A DNA stretch of 64,000 nt from Clostridiales bacterium (GTDB lineage Bacteria; Bacillota; Clostridia; Christensenellales; Pumilibacteraceae). The notes beneath the pieces were generated by a model. It saw nothing but the letters and a program-made list of their open reading frames with translations. It made no database searches and was not told the DNA's origin. Made by a program: the position numbers and the translations under genes. Below are positions 1-8,883 of the stretch, piece by piece. The stretch covers positions 1 to 64,000 of the forward strand of contig JAFLVE010000014.1 in NCBI GenBank assembly GCA_022511445.1, in the 5' to 3' direction. The first letter of the stretch is position 1; each line of letters starts with the position of its first letter.

Positions 1-225
1 ATGAAGGAGTTTCGGCTTGTCGTGTGGTCGATGCACGGGATATACGGCTCTGGCAAGACGATGGACGAGACGTTCGGGTTAATCGAGACTGTGGAAAAGG
101 CGGCGCAGATATATATGCTTACGGCGCACCTTCCGCGAGTGAACACGATAAAGGACGAAGACATGCTGAAGCTCGTCGAGCTCTTCAAGGTCAAGTGCAG
201 AACGGATTTTCTCAATCTCGGTTAG
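1..225 (+). CDS. rhaD: L-rhamnulose-1-phosphate aldolase, C-terminal part (partial)
   Basis: RhaD cleaves L-rhamnulose 1-phosphate to dihydroxyacetone phosphate and L-lactaldehyde in rhamnose catabolism, in the cytoplasm. The visible 74 residues match the end of the class II aldolase: a VVWSMHGIYGSG segment, then DETFGLIETVEKAAQIY, then a short C-terminal helix region. The His of SMHG (residue 12 here) aligns with the third zinc-ligand histidine of E. coli RhaD. The first base of the window happens to begin an ATG codon, but the family is about 270 residues long, so the true start lies upstream. No other rhamnose gene is in view. The identification rests on recalled similarity to E. coli RhaD. 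Confidence 0.85.
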   Translation: MKEFRLVVWSMHGIYGSGKTMDETFGLIETVEKAAQIYMLTAHLPRVNTIKDEDMLKLVELFKVKCRTDFLNLG

Positions 226-291
226 CTTGATTACCGCTTTCGGGCGTTACCGCCGCGGCGGAATTAACAATTAACTGCTTATAGGTTTTAT

Positions 292-3200
292 ATGGAGAAT
301 AATACGACAGGACAAGAAAAAACCAAGAAAAAAACGCAGATAAGAAAGGTTCCCGTATGGTATCACACATTACGGGGCTTTTCGGTGTTATGCGCGTTTT
401 TGTGCGCGCTTCTTATCGGCGCGTACACAATCGGACAAATAAGCGATTACACCGTGCTTATTAATAACGCGCTCGGCGTTAATACTTCGTCGGCGGGCAA
501 CGCCGACGCGTACGGCTTTACTTCCGATTACGAGAGTACGGTGGAAATGCTTACGGAGCGCGAGCGCGTGGCGGAGCAAATAGGCGAGGAGGGCTGCGTT
601 CTTCTTAAAAACGAGGGTAACGCATTGCCGCTCCGTGCCGAGGATAGCGACGCCGAGGTGAAGGTGACCGTGCTCGGCTCGCGTGCCTACACCTACGATA
701 AAAGCGGCGGGCTTCGCGATACATCCCTTGCGTTTTACGGCGGAATAGTGGGCAGTCCCATTCGCCGCCAGACCGTAAAAACGGAAAAAGGTACAATCTC
801 TCTTCCCATAACGGTAGAGGCGGCGTTCAAAAATCAAAACATTACGGTAAACCCCGCGCTCGTAAACGCATACAGCGACAAGAATTTCCCGTCGCTCGTA
901 GCGGGCAGCGAGGCTAACGGCAGCTCGGGCGCGCCGTTTGCGATAAACGAGCCGAGCATAACGCTTAACGAATGCGGTCAGTATCAGGCGTACTCGGACG
1001 CATGCTTTGTCGTCGTGGGCCGCTCGAGCGGCGAGGGAAGAGAATATCTTCCCGGTTCGTACGGCGTAGGCAATAAGACGGACGGGTCCAAAAGCGCGTT
1101 GGGTCTATCGGACGGAGAGCGCAATCTTATTGCGGTCGCTTCGCAGATTTCGGACAAGGTGATAGTGCTTATAAATTCCGCCGTCGCCATGGAGATAGAC
1201 GAACTGAAGTACAACGACAAGGTTGACGCGGTGATGTGGATAGGTCTTCCCGGGTCGTACGGCATGAACGGCGTTGCGCGCGTTATAAGCGGCAAAGCGT
1301 CGCCGTCCGGCAAGCTCCCCGATACATACGCCGTGGACGCGTCCGCCTCCCCCGCGGCGCAAAACTTCGGCATCACGTCGCCCAAAGGGGAAGGTAGCTT
1401 TATTTGGTCGGACACCTCGCGCTACGACAACGCCGACAACAGCCATTACGTAGTGCTTGCCGAGGGGCTTTACACTGGCTACTATTACTACGAAACGCGT
1501 TACGCCGACGCGGTCGAGGGACGCGGCAACGCCTCCTCCGGCACGGGCGTGGGCTACGGCGCAACGGGGTCGAGCTGGAAATACGAGGACGAGGTGTCGT
1601 ACACCTTCGGTTACGGTCTGTCGTACTCGTCGAACTCGCAGGAAATTGTCGACGGCTCGCTTAAGGTCGATATGGAAACCAAGACGGGCAAGGTGGACGT
1701 CGCCGTAAAAAACACGGGGAATCGCACCGCCAAAACGGTTGTGGAGCTTTTCGCGCAGTCGCCTTATACCGACTACGACGCGGCGCACGGCGTGGAAAAG
1801 AGCGCGGTGCAGCTTATCGGCTTCGAAAAGGTGGAACTCGCCCCGCAGGAAGAGCGCACGGTTACCGTATCGTTTGCGCTTAAATACCTTGCAAGCTACG
1901 ATAAGACCGTAGCTAACGGCAGTGCGGTCGGCGGATATATTCTCGAAAACGGAAACTATTACTTTGCGGTAGGAAACGGCGCTCACGACGCGCTTAACAG
2001 CATGCTCTTAAAAAAGGGTATAGAACGGGATAAACTGTACGTCGAGGAGGGCGAAGCTCCGTCGGTCAGCCGCGCGGAGAAGTGGAGCCCCGCCGACAGC
2101 GGCGTTACCTTCGACGGCAACGGCGTTAACGTGTCCCTCTTTTCGGTAACCGATACCGGCGCTACCGTAAGCAATCAGCTTGACGACGCCGATTATAACT
2201 ACTTTAACCCCAACACAGTCACCTACCTTTCGCGCAGCAATTGGGCGGGGACTTTCCCCAAGTCGTACACTCGGCTCGACGTTCCCAACAACGCCACGTT
2301 TACTCTCTATCTCGACAGCCGCGTGTATCAGTTTACTACGGGCAAGTCGGACGTGCAGTTCGGCGTGGACCACACTACCGAGGAGGACGACGAGGGCAAT
2401 CCGCTTGAAAATCTTTCCATTGCGGATATGAAGTTTGCATCCTTTGACGACGAGCGTTGGGACTACCTTGTAAGTCAGATTACCTTCGACGAGGCGTGGC
2501 GTTTTGCGCCGTACGGCGGATCGAGCTGTAAGCTGTTTAAGTCGGTAAACGCCCCCGAGGTGTGGCAGATTGACGGACCCAACGGCAACGTTACGCGTTC
2601 TATCGGCAGTAAGTCGCCGTCGTCGGGCGTTATGGCGGTGCCGCAAAGCGACCCCAACTACGACTACATGTCGTGCGATATGTCCTGCGAGCCGATGACC
2701 GCCGCAACGTTTAACAAAGAGCTTCTCGAGGAGCAGGGCAAGATGTACGGCGAGGATATGCTTTGGAGCCGCAACCCCATTATTTGGGCGCCCGGCATGA
2801 ATCTTCACCGCACGCCGTTTAACTCGAGAAACCACGAGTATTACAGCGAGGACCCCATGCTCACCAACATTTTGGGCGTAAGCTTTGTGCGCGGCGGGCT
2901 CGCTAAGGGCGCAATGCTCTCCGCTAAGCACTTTGCGTTTAACACGCAGGAATCTTACCGCGAGGGCTTGTGTCAGTTTATGGAGGAGCAGTCGGCAAGG
3001 GAGTTGGAGCTTCGCGCGTTCCAGGGATTAAGCGAGGACGTAAACTACGTTAACTCTTCGGGCAACGTCGTTAACGCGATAGGGCTTATGTCGTCCTTCT
3101 CGCGCGTGGGTGCATGCGGAGTAAACGCGCACACCGGGCTTATGAAAAACATTCTCCGCGGCGAATGGGGATACAAGGGCATGATTTCAACCGACATGGT

Positions 3201-3732
3201 AGTCGGCGGCAGATTCTTTAATCCGCAGGACGCCGTTATAAACAACGTAACGTTTATGGCGACATCCAATGCGGAAAGCCTCCTTACAAACTTCTGGGCG
3301 GACTACAACAACAAAAACAAGGTTAAAAGCGACCCCGCGCTGTGCAAGGCGCTTAACGAAAATATGCACTACTACATGTACTCGCTTGCTAACAGCAGCG
3401 CGCTTAACGGCTACGATTCCAACACCGTAGTAACCGAGGAGGTGTACTTCTGGCAGAAAGCGCTTTACGGCGGAGCGATTGCGCTCGGCGTTGTGTGCGG
3501 AGCACTTATAGTGGTTGCTGTTGTGCTGAGAATACTCTACAACAAAAAGCTTAAAAATGCGGCGCTCGCCGAGCCGACCGATCCCGTCCGGGACGCGCTG
3601 AACGCTATCGAAAGCTCTTTGAATACAATCTCGGCGGCGTCGGCATATCTCGGAAAGTCTGCGAGCGGGAAGAAGAAAAAACCGACGGACGGAGAATCCG
3701 AAAACGAGTCGAGCGAGGAGGAGCGGATATGA
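292..3732 (+). CDS. Membrane-anchored glycoside hydrolase family 3 protein with swapped domain order
   Basis: Probable extracellular beta-glycosidase. After an N-terminal membrane segment (about residues 28-50) comes the GH3 C-terminal-type domain: EEGCVLLKNEGNALPL near 100 and a Gly-Lys-Leu-Pro-Asp segment near 340. A fibronectin-like GH3 domain follows (about 450-580). Only then comes the catalytic barrel, about 730-1010. It shows a SRNHEYYSEDP segment, Lys879-His880 of AKHF, and Asp968 in GYKGMISTDM, the expected nucleophile. A second membrane segment (about 1055-1078) and a charged cytoplasmic tail end the protein. The usual GH3 order is barrel first; the reversed order is known in some clostridial and Ruminococcus enzymes. 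Trp after the nucleophile, common in the family, is Met here. The ATG at 292 has only a weak ribosome site. The next gene overlaps by ATGA, so this heads an operon of surface proteins. Substrate unknown. Confidence 0.85.
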   Translation: MENNTTGQEKTKKKTQIRKVPVWYHTLRGFSVLCAFLCALLIGAYTIGQISDYTVLINNALGVNTSSAGNADAYGFTSDYESTVEMLTERERVAEQIGEEGCVLLKNEGNALPLRAEDSDAEVKVTVLGSRAYTYDKSGGLRDTSLAFYGGIVGSPIRRQTVKTEKGTISLPITVEAAFKNQNITVNPALVNAYSDKNFPSLVAGSEANGSSGAPFAINEPSITLNECGQYQAYSDACFVVVGRSSGEGREYLPGSYGVGNKTDGSKSALGLSDGERNLIAVASQISDKVIVLINSAVAMEIDELKYNDKVDAVMWIGLPGSYGMNGVARVISGKASPSGKLPDTYAVDASASPAAQNFGITSPKGEGSFIWSDTSRYDNADNSHYVVLAEGLYTGYYYYETRYADAVEGRGNASSGTGVGYGATGSSWKYEDEVSYTFGYGLSYSSNSQEIVDGSLKVDMETKTGKVDVAVKNTGNRTAKTVVELFAQSPYTDYDAAHGVEKSAVQLIGFEKVELAPQEERTVTVSFALKYLASYDKTVANGSAVGGYILENGNYYFAVGNGAHDALNSMLLKKGIERDKLYVEEGEAPSVSRAEKWSPADSGVTFDGNGVNVSLFSVTDTGATVSNQLDDADYNYFNPNTVTYLSRSNWAGTFPKSYTRLDVPNNATFTLYLDSRVYQFTTGKSDVQFGVDHTTEEDDEGNPLENLSIADMKFASFDDERWDYLVSQITFDEAWRFAPYGGSSCKLFKSVNAPEVWQIDGPNGNVTRSIGSKSPSSGVMAVPQSDPNYDYMSCDMSCEPMTAATFNKELLEEQGKMYGEDMLWSRNPIIWAPGMNLHRTPFNSRNHEYYSEDPMLTNILGVSFVRGGLAKGAMLSAKHFAFNTQESYREGLCQFMEEQSARELELRAFQGLSEDVNYVNSSGNVVNAIGLMSSFSRVGACGVNAHTGLMKNILRGEWGYKGMISTDMVVGGRFFNPQDAVINNVTFMATSNAESLLTNFWADYNNKNKVKSDPALCKALNENMHYYMYSLANSSALNGYDSNTVVTEEVYFWQKALYGGAIALGVVCGALIVVAVVLRILYNKKLKNAALAEPTDPVRDALNAIESSLNTISAASAYLGKSASGKKKKPTDGESENESSEEERI

Positions 3733-4229
3733 TAAAGATTAAACAACCGAGAGCGGGATTTATTCTTCTTGCGGTAACGCTCGTCTTTGCAATCGCTTCG
3801 TTTATCATGTATTCGGCGACCTTCGACGCTTTTCACTTTGTCGGAGATAAATGGGTAGTCGCGCTTATGGTAATTGCAATATGGTCGATTGTCGCATTGC
3901 TTGTTAATTCGCTTATATCGGGCGATAAGCCGCTGTTTGTGGACGCGCTGTATATAATAGCGATGTTTGCGATTGTCATTGCGCTTATTAAATTCCTTAC
4001 GCCCTGTCTTTCGCCGATAGGCATATACTTTACCGTTCACAACATGGGCGACGTGGAAGCCAACGCGATAGGCGTTCCGAGAAGTATCGCAGGGATAGTG
4101 CTTTTCGTCCTTACCGTTATCCTTTTAATAGTAAGCGCGTTTTTTATGCGGAGTAAAAAGGAGTACGCGGAAGAGATAAGGACGACCGAGCCCGCGGTCG
4201 AAACGACAGAGGAGGTTAATAATGGCTGA
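3729..4229 (+). CDS. Small four-helix membrane protein of unknown function
   Basis: 166 residues with four predicted membrane helices (roughly 9-29, 42-64, 71-90 and 117-140) and a charged cytoplasmic tail rich in Glu. I recognise no family. The start ATG overlaps the stop of the GH3 gene (ATGA), so the two are translationally coupled. The next gene starts inside this one's last codons. The tight coupling suggests it assists or anchors the GH3 protein or the following membrane protein; that is inference only. Confidence 0.75.
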   Translation: MIKIKQPRAGFILLAVTLVFAIASFIMYSATFDAFHFVGDKWVVALMVIAIWSIVALLVNSLISGDKPLFVDALYIIAMFAIVIALIKFLTPCLSPIGIYFTVHNMGDVEANAIGVPRSIAGIVLFVLTVILLIVSAFFMRSKKEYAEEIRTTEPAVETTEEVNNG

Positions 4230-5286
4230 TTTAGAGTCAAAACCCTCTTTTTGGGACAAAGTCAAAACCTTTTTCGCGTCCCTCGGCGGGAAAATTAAAA
4301 AGCTCGCAAGCACCGTCGGCGAGAAAATCGACATTAAGAAAAACAAGTGGAAGATAATCGGCTACGGCGGCGCGACGATAGCTACGGTAGTCACTTTTTC
4401 CTGTCTTCTCGGCTGGGCGTCGAGCGGCGACGGCGAGGAGATAATCGAGGTGCTTACCGTATCCGCACTTGCAAAGGAGAACGCGCGGGTTGAGTACGTT
4501 GTGGGCGAGACGGCAAAACCGGACGGGTTTGCGCTTGTTATAGACGGGAAGGTGCAGTCCGATTGCATGATCGACGTAGATACTTCCACGGCGGGCGTTA
4601 AGTCCGCGAGGGTGTACTTTGAGGATGGCAATACAACTTACGAGGGATACTATCCCGTTACCGTGTTCGGCGTAAGGCATCTCGACGTGAGAGTTCAGCC
4701 TACGGGCATTGAAGAAAAAGAGGACGGCTCGGTAGGGCTTAAGGATATAGTCGTTTGGGCGGAGCTAAGCGGCGAGCCCAAGCAGCTCCCTCTCCAAAGC
4801 GAACACCCCGATTGGAAGTCCACGATAGTGCTATCGCCCGAAAACTACACCGTTTGGGTGACCGAGGACGCCAACGGAAAAACGGTTACGCTTCGCTCGG
4901 GCGGGTGCTCGGCTTCGTTTGTTTTCGTCACGATAGGCGGGGAAAACTACGTGCTTAATTCCACCGCGCGGATATTAAGCTTTAATAACGGCGGTTCGTT
5001 CGGCAACGAAAAGCTTACGCTGTACGTATTCGAGACCGAATCGAACAATTCGGACGGCGACGTAGGCGCGAGCGGAAAATACGTGTTTACGGACGCGTTC
5101 GGGCTCGAGCACGTTTACGATTTTGCTTACTATATTACAGGCTGGGAGAGTCACTTCGTGTCTAATGAAAAGTTTAATAACGGCGTTTATGAAAGGCAGG
5201 TCGGCGACGACCTTCAGGTAACAATAAACGGCGTGGTGTTTACCGCGTCGCACTCCGCCTGGACGGGCGCGATACTTACGCTTTAA
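4222..5286 (+). CDS. Single-pass anchored extracellular protein with a shared C-terminal module
   Basis: 354 residues. A cytoplasmic Lys-rich N-terminus (1-45) precedes one membrane helix (about 47-66), followed by an extracellular beta-rich region. Residues about 80-140 resemble a bacterial Ig-like domain (YVVGETAKPDGFALVIDG, then a TYEGYYPVTV strand). The last ~100 residues form a module that recurs twice in the lipoprotein at 6035-8491. Its pattern is: LTLY-type strand, a glycine-rich turn, an aromatic 'F.YY' strand, and a closing VVFTASHSAW-type strand. A GGAGG ribosome site at 4211 serves the ATG at 4222, and the gene overlaps its predecessor by 8 bp. Function unknown; ligand or carbohydrate binding at the cell surface is a guess. 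Confidence 0.75.
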   Translation: MADLESKPSFWDKVKTFFASLGGKIKKLASTVGEKIDIKKNKWKIIGYGGATIATVVTFSCLLGWASSGDGEEIIEVLTVSALAKENARVEYVVGETAKPDGFALVIDGKVQSDCMIDVDTSTAGVKSARVYFEDGNTTYEGYYPVTVFGVRHLDVRVQPTGIEEKEDGSVGLKDIVVWAELSGEPKQLPLQSEHPDWKSTIVLSPENYTVWVTEDANGKTVTLRSGGCSASFVFVTIGGENYVLNSTARILSFNNGGSFGNEKLTLYVFETESNNSDGDVGASGKYVFTDAFGLEHVYDFAYYITGWESHFVSNEKFNNGVYERQVGDDLQVTINGVVFTASHSAWTGAILTL

Positions 5287-5296
5287 GGAGGGCGCC

Positions 5297-6004
5297 GTGA
5301 AAAAGATTATGCGTATTATTATAGCCGGGCTTACCGCGATTTCGGTTATGACGGCGGTATCCTGCGGCGACGGCGGCGAGGCTGTAAAGCCCACGGCGGA
5401 AAAGAGCAAGCTTATAGGCACGTTTACATATCAGGAAACGGTGGGCGACTCAGCGGCAAACCCGCTTATGATCGTTCATGACGAAAGCTACGTTCAGTCT
5501 GGCGGCAGGTCGGTTATGCTAAGCTCGGTATTTCCTATTAACTCGGGGCTCGATTGGCAGCGGATTTCGTACAATATCGATCAGAGGCTGATGCTTAAAC
5601 GCGACTACACGTACGATTACGAGTACACGGTGGTGCTCGGCAACCCGGGGGATTGGGGCGGAAGATTCGGTCAGATTACCGTAAACATGAAGGGCGAATA
5701 CTCTTATGAGGAGATTGCGGACGAACTGTATTCGGTTACGCTCTCCGACCCGACGGGCGGTAGTCAAACGGTCCGTTCGTTCCACATTTCGTACGTAGGC
5801 GTTTACGGGCTGTCCATGCACGACGGCGACGACCTCGAGCTCGACTATGCGTACCTGTCGGGTCTTAGCGGATATAAATTCGACGAGTACGGCAGAGGGC
5901 GAACGGTTACGGTAGATAAGTTTGTGGATGCGGCGCGCCAGCTTGACGACGACGTTTTTTACACGGGTCTTTTAGACTACGTGGCGCATTACGCAACGTA
6001 CTGA
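5297..6004 (+). CDS. Secreted lipoprotein of unknown function (GTG start)
   Basis: 235 residues. A signal peptide ends in a lipobox (MTAVSC) with the lipidated Cys at 23, so it should be anchored on the outer face of the membrane. The start is GTG at 5297, because AGGAGG at 5286-5291 lies 5 nt before it; the ATG at 5309 would leave a shorter signal peptide. The mature part is rich in Tyr, Asp and Gly and looks like a beta-sheet domain, with no family I recognise. It lies 10 bp after the anchored protein and 30 bp before the Ig-repeat lipoprotein, so it belongs to the same operon. Confidence 0.75.
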   Translation: MKKIMRIIIAGLTAISVMTAVSCGDGGEAVKPTAEKSKLIGTFTYQETVGDSAANPLMIVHDESYVQSGGRSVMLSSVFPINSGLDWQRISYNIDQRLMLKRDYTYDYEYTVVLGNPGDWGGRFGQITVNMKGEYSYEEIADELYSVTLSDPTGGSQTVRSFHISYVGVYGLSMHDGDDLELDYAYLSGLSGYKFDEYGRGRTVTVDKFVDAARQLDDDVFYTGLLDYVAHYATY

Positions 6005-6034
6005 AATTAAAATTTTTACGCGAGGATTATTTAT

Positions 6035-8491
6035 ATGAAAGGTAAAATAACGATAAACAAAATGTTAGGGCTTTTTGCCGTAATCACGGCGATGCTGTTA
6101 TCGGTATTCGCGGTGGCGGCGTGCGCCGAGGACGGCGGCGCGTCGGTAACGCTCGAGCTCGACACGAGCGAGGTCAGGACTACCTTCGGCGTGGGCGAAG
6201 CGTTCACCGCGGACGGACTGAAGGTGGTTGCCGTAATCGACGGCGAGCGCTACGTCGCAACGTATGCCGAGTGCGATATATCCGTGCCCGATATGAGTAA
6301 GCCGGGCGAAAAGACGGTTACCGTCACTTTTATGAAGGCTACCGCGTCGTATACGATAACTGTGGTCGACGTGGAGATAACCGAGCTTGTGCTCGACACT
6401 TCCGGCGTAAAAACAGAGTTTGTGCAGGGCGAGGCTTTTTCCGCGGCGGGGCTAATCGTAACGCCGATACTTAGCTTCGGCGAGAGCAAACCCGTAAAGC
6501 TTTCCGAGTGCGAGATAACCGGCTTCGACAGCGAGACAGTTGGCGAGAAGGTCATAACCGTTACATATCGCGGAGTAAAAGCTACGTACAAGGTAAACGT
6601 TGTCGCGCTTTCCCCCAAGGAGCTCGCGTTTGAATTTAACGGCGTAAAGACGGTCTACGCGGTGGGCGAAAGCTTCGACGGCGCAGGGCTTACGGTTACC
6701 GTAGTAATGAACGACGGCTCCACCCGTCCCGTAACCGAATTTAACGTGCAGTCCGCTCCGTTTACCGAGCCCGGCAATACGGCGGTCACGGTCACGGCGA
6801 CCTACAACGGACAAAACGTCGGCGGCAGTTTTAACGTTTGCGTTTTGCCTAAAGCCGTTTCCGAATACTCGGCTAACCAAGTGCTCGCCTTTACCAATAC
6901 GGGCGACGGCGGCGAGGAGCTGACGCTTTACATAACGAATATCGAGGGCGGCGGGGCGAACTCCGTACCCGCGCACACCTACGGCTGGACGGTGCTTAAA
7001 AAATCGGACGGCACCGCCGTTATGGACGAGTTCGAATATACTTACACCCCCGCGAACTGGGCGAGCGAGTTTATTAAGTGCGTCGGAAGCGTTAATATCG
7101 CAAGCGACGGCGCGCTTCGGATAACGGTCGGCGGCGCGGAGTTTAGAGCGGGCGACAGTCTGTGGCACTACGTCGTTATCGGCTGGGACGAACTCGAGTA
7201 TATCACCGTTGACTCAACCTACGCCAAGACCGAGTACTATGTGGGCGACGCGTTTGATTTCGGCGGAGTTGCTGTCATTCTTCATCGCATGAGCGGCGCG
7301 ACCGAGCGGGTGGAGGTTACTGCCGTCAACGCGACGTTCAGCGGCTTCGACGGCAGCAGCGCGGGCGAAAAGACGATAACCGTCACTTACGAAGGGAAGT
7401 CGGCTACCTACAAGGTTACCGTTTACGCCGTCGAGATTGCTTCAATCGAGCTTAATCACACCAACGTCAAAAAGCAATATCTTGTGGGCGACGAGTTTAC
7501 TGCGGCGGGACTTGCTGTTACCGCGGTCATGAATAACGGCACAAGAAGCGGTGTAGATATATCCGAGTGCGCTTTCTCCGGCTACGACTTGAGCGAGGCG
7601 GGCGAGTACGACGTCGTCGTGTCGTACGAGGGTAAAACCGCGTCGTATCATATAACGGTTACCGAGCCGCTTGGCGTTTTGACCGAGATTACGCTCGATT
7701 ACTCGAGCGCTCAAACGCAGTTTACCGCGGGCGATACGTTTACCGCGGCGGGGCTTATAGTTACCGCAAAGTTCGACGACGGATCGAGCGAGCAAGTGGA
7801 TATTTCGGCGTGCACCTTCTCCGGCTACGATATGAATGTTGAAGGCAGCTACACCGTTACGGTTTCCTACGGCGGAAAGACTGCGACCTATCAAATAACG
7901 GTGGGCGCGCCTCGGCTCGAAAGGATAGAAGTGGATTACAGCGGAGCCGAGCGGCGCGAGTACGTCGTGGGTATGCAGTTTACGTCTAACGGCATCGTGG
8001 TTACGGCGCACTATTCAAACGGCACGACCAAAACCCTCGAAGCCGAGGAGTACGAAGTGTCCTCGCCAGATATGACCACGGTGGGCGTAAAGACGGTTAC
8101 CGTTTCGTACGGGCAAAAGACTGCGGAATACATGATATACGCAATCCCCGACGTCAACTGGGATACGAGAAAGCTCGATCTTTCCAATCAGTCGGGCACG
8201 GGCGACACGCTCGAATTGTTCGTTACGGATATTCAAGGCGGCGGAAATTGGGGCACTTCGGCTACGACCACGGGCTGGTACCTATTAAAGCGCACCGACG
8301 GCACGTACGAAATGTACGAGTTTAGGTTTACTTACGTTCCCGACAGAAACCCGCAGTGCGAGTTTATGACCGAGGGGCTTGACGCCGAGTACCTCGACAA
8401 CAACCAGGGCGGCGACATGTTCGTCGTAATCGGCAGCCTTACCTTCCGCGCAAACGCCGATTATTGGCACAACAGAGTAATGGGCTGGTGA
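6035..8491 (+). CDS. Lipoprotein with seven bacterial Ig-like (Big_3-type) repeats and two copies of a novel module
   Basis: 818 residues. A signal peptide ends in a lipobox (AVAAC, Cys30). About seven repeats of roughly 78 residues follow the pattern 'L.L..s.v.t.y.vGe.F.a.GL.V.a...dG......e........G..tVtVsY.gk.asY.itV', typical of group 3 bacterial Ig-like domains. Three repeats (about 36-270) come before one copy of a ~100-residue module (about 281-385). Four more repeats (about 388-706) precede a second copy (about 712-818). The same module ends the protein at 4222-5286. Ig repeats of this kind act as stalks in adhesins and carbohydrate-binding surface proteins. It is the last gene of the operon that begins with the GH3 enzyme. 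Confidence 0.85.
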   Translation: MKGKITINKMLGLFAVITAMLLSVFAVAACAEDGGASVTLELDTSEVRTTFGVGEAFTADGLKVVAVIDGERYVATYAECDISVPDMSKPGEKTVTVTFMKATASYTITVVDVEITELVLDTSGVKTEFVQGEAFSAAGLIVTPILSFGESKPVKLSECEITGFDSETVGEKVITVTYRGVKATYKVNVVALSPKELAFEFNGVKTVYAVGESFDGAGLTVTVVMNDGSTRPVTEFNVQSAPFTEPGNTAVTVTATYNGQNVGGSFNVCVLPKAVSEYSANQVLAFTNTGDGGEELTLYITNIEGGGANSVPAHTYGWTVLKKSDGTAVMDEFEYTYTPANWASEFIKCVGSVNIASDGALRITVGGAEFRAGDSLWHYVVIGWDELEYITVDSTYAKTEYYVGDAFDFGGVAVILHRMSGATERVEVTAVNATFSGFDGSSAGEKTITVTYEGKSATYKVTVYAVEIASIELNHTNVKKQYLVGDEFTAAGLAVTAVMNNGTRSGVDISECAFSGYDLSEAGEYDVVVSYEGKTASYHITVTEPLGVLTEITLDYSSAQTQFTAGDTFTAAGLIVTAKFDDGSSEQVDISACTFSGYDMNVEGSYTVTVSYGGKTATYQITVGAPRLERIEVDYSGAERREYVVGMQFTSNGIVVTAHYSNGTTKTLEAEEYEVSSPDMTTVGVKTVTVSYGQKTAEYMIYAIPDVNWDTRKLDLSNQSGTGDTLELFVTDIQGGGNWGTSATTTGWYLLKRTDGTYEMYEFRFTYVPDRNPQCEFMTEGLDAEYLDNNQGGDMFVVIGSLTFRANADYWHNRVMGW

Positions 8492-8762
8492 TAGATAGCG
8501 CCGCAAGGTGGTAGCGATTAAACCCTATTTCGACGGATCGTGCCTCGCCGTCACTTTCCTCCGCGAGCGTTAATAAAAATGACATATGGACATTTTTTAG
8601 CGAGCGCCGAGCGAGTCTGCGACGAGCGGGGGCTCGAGCGTAAGCGAGAGGAATGCTACGCGTGAAAAGTGGGCGGCAAGCGGCCCCCGTGTAAGGGGCG
8701 CGAGGCGTAAAAGGGTAGGTTTTTGCATTATTTATTACGTCTTAAATACTCCGTTAAATCGC

Positions 8763-8791
8763 TTGACATTAACAAGCATATAATGTATAAT
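8763..8791 (+). promoter_or_regulatory. Sigma-A promoter of the repeat lipoprotein gene
   Basis: TTGACA at 8763-8768 and TATAAT at 8786-8791 with a 17-bp spacer: a perfect consensus. Transcription should start near 8798, giving a leader of about 85 nt before the ATG at 8884. Confidence 0.85.
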
Positions 8792-8813
8792 ACATTCACC
8801 ATATTGTAATGAC

Positions 8814-8847
8814 AAGGGCGTCGAAAAATGTTTTCGATTGCCCTTTT
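8814..8847 (+). terminator. Leader hairpin followed by a short T run (possible attenuator)
   Basis: Inside the leader, aagggc..tcgaaaa pairs with ttttcga..gcccttt to give a long hairpin that ends in TTTT. It lies between the promoter and the AGGAGG site at 8873-8878. It could end transcription partly or only protect the 5' end; the T run is short. Confidence 0.4.
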
Positions 8848-8883
8848 CTATTTAAAGGCGTGTTCACGCGCCAGGAGGTATTT

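Larger units (their letters stand above)
8492..8883. other. Intergenic region with a degraded repeat, a promoter and a leader hairpin
   Basis: This 392-bp gap holds no credible gene. The first part (8500-8720) is GC-rich and contains a degraded piece of the dispersed repeat (cccccgtgtaaggggcgcg, around 8684-8704). The second part is AT-rich and carries the promoter and leader of the next gene. No clear terminator for the upstream operon is visible. Confidence 0.6.

Noticed and set aside
8809-8883. Earlier ATG for the repeat lipoprotein
   Set aside because: It adds 25 residues before a normal signal peptide and reads through the leader hairpin; the AGGAGG site serves 8884.
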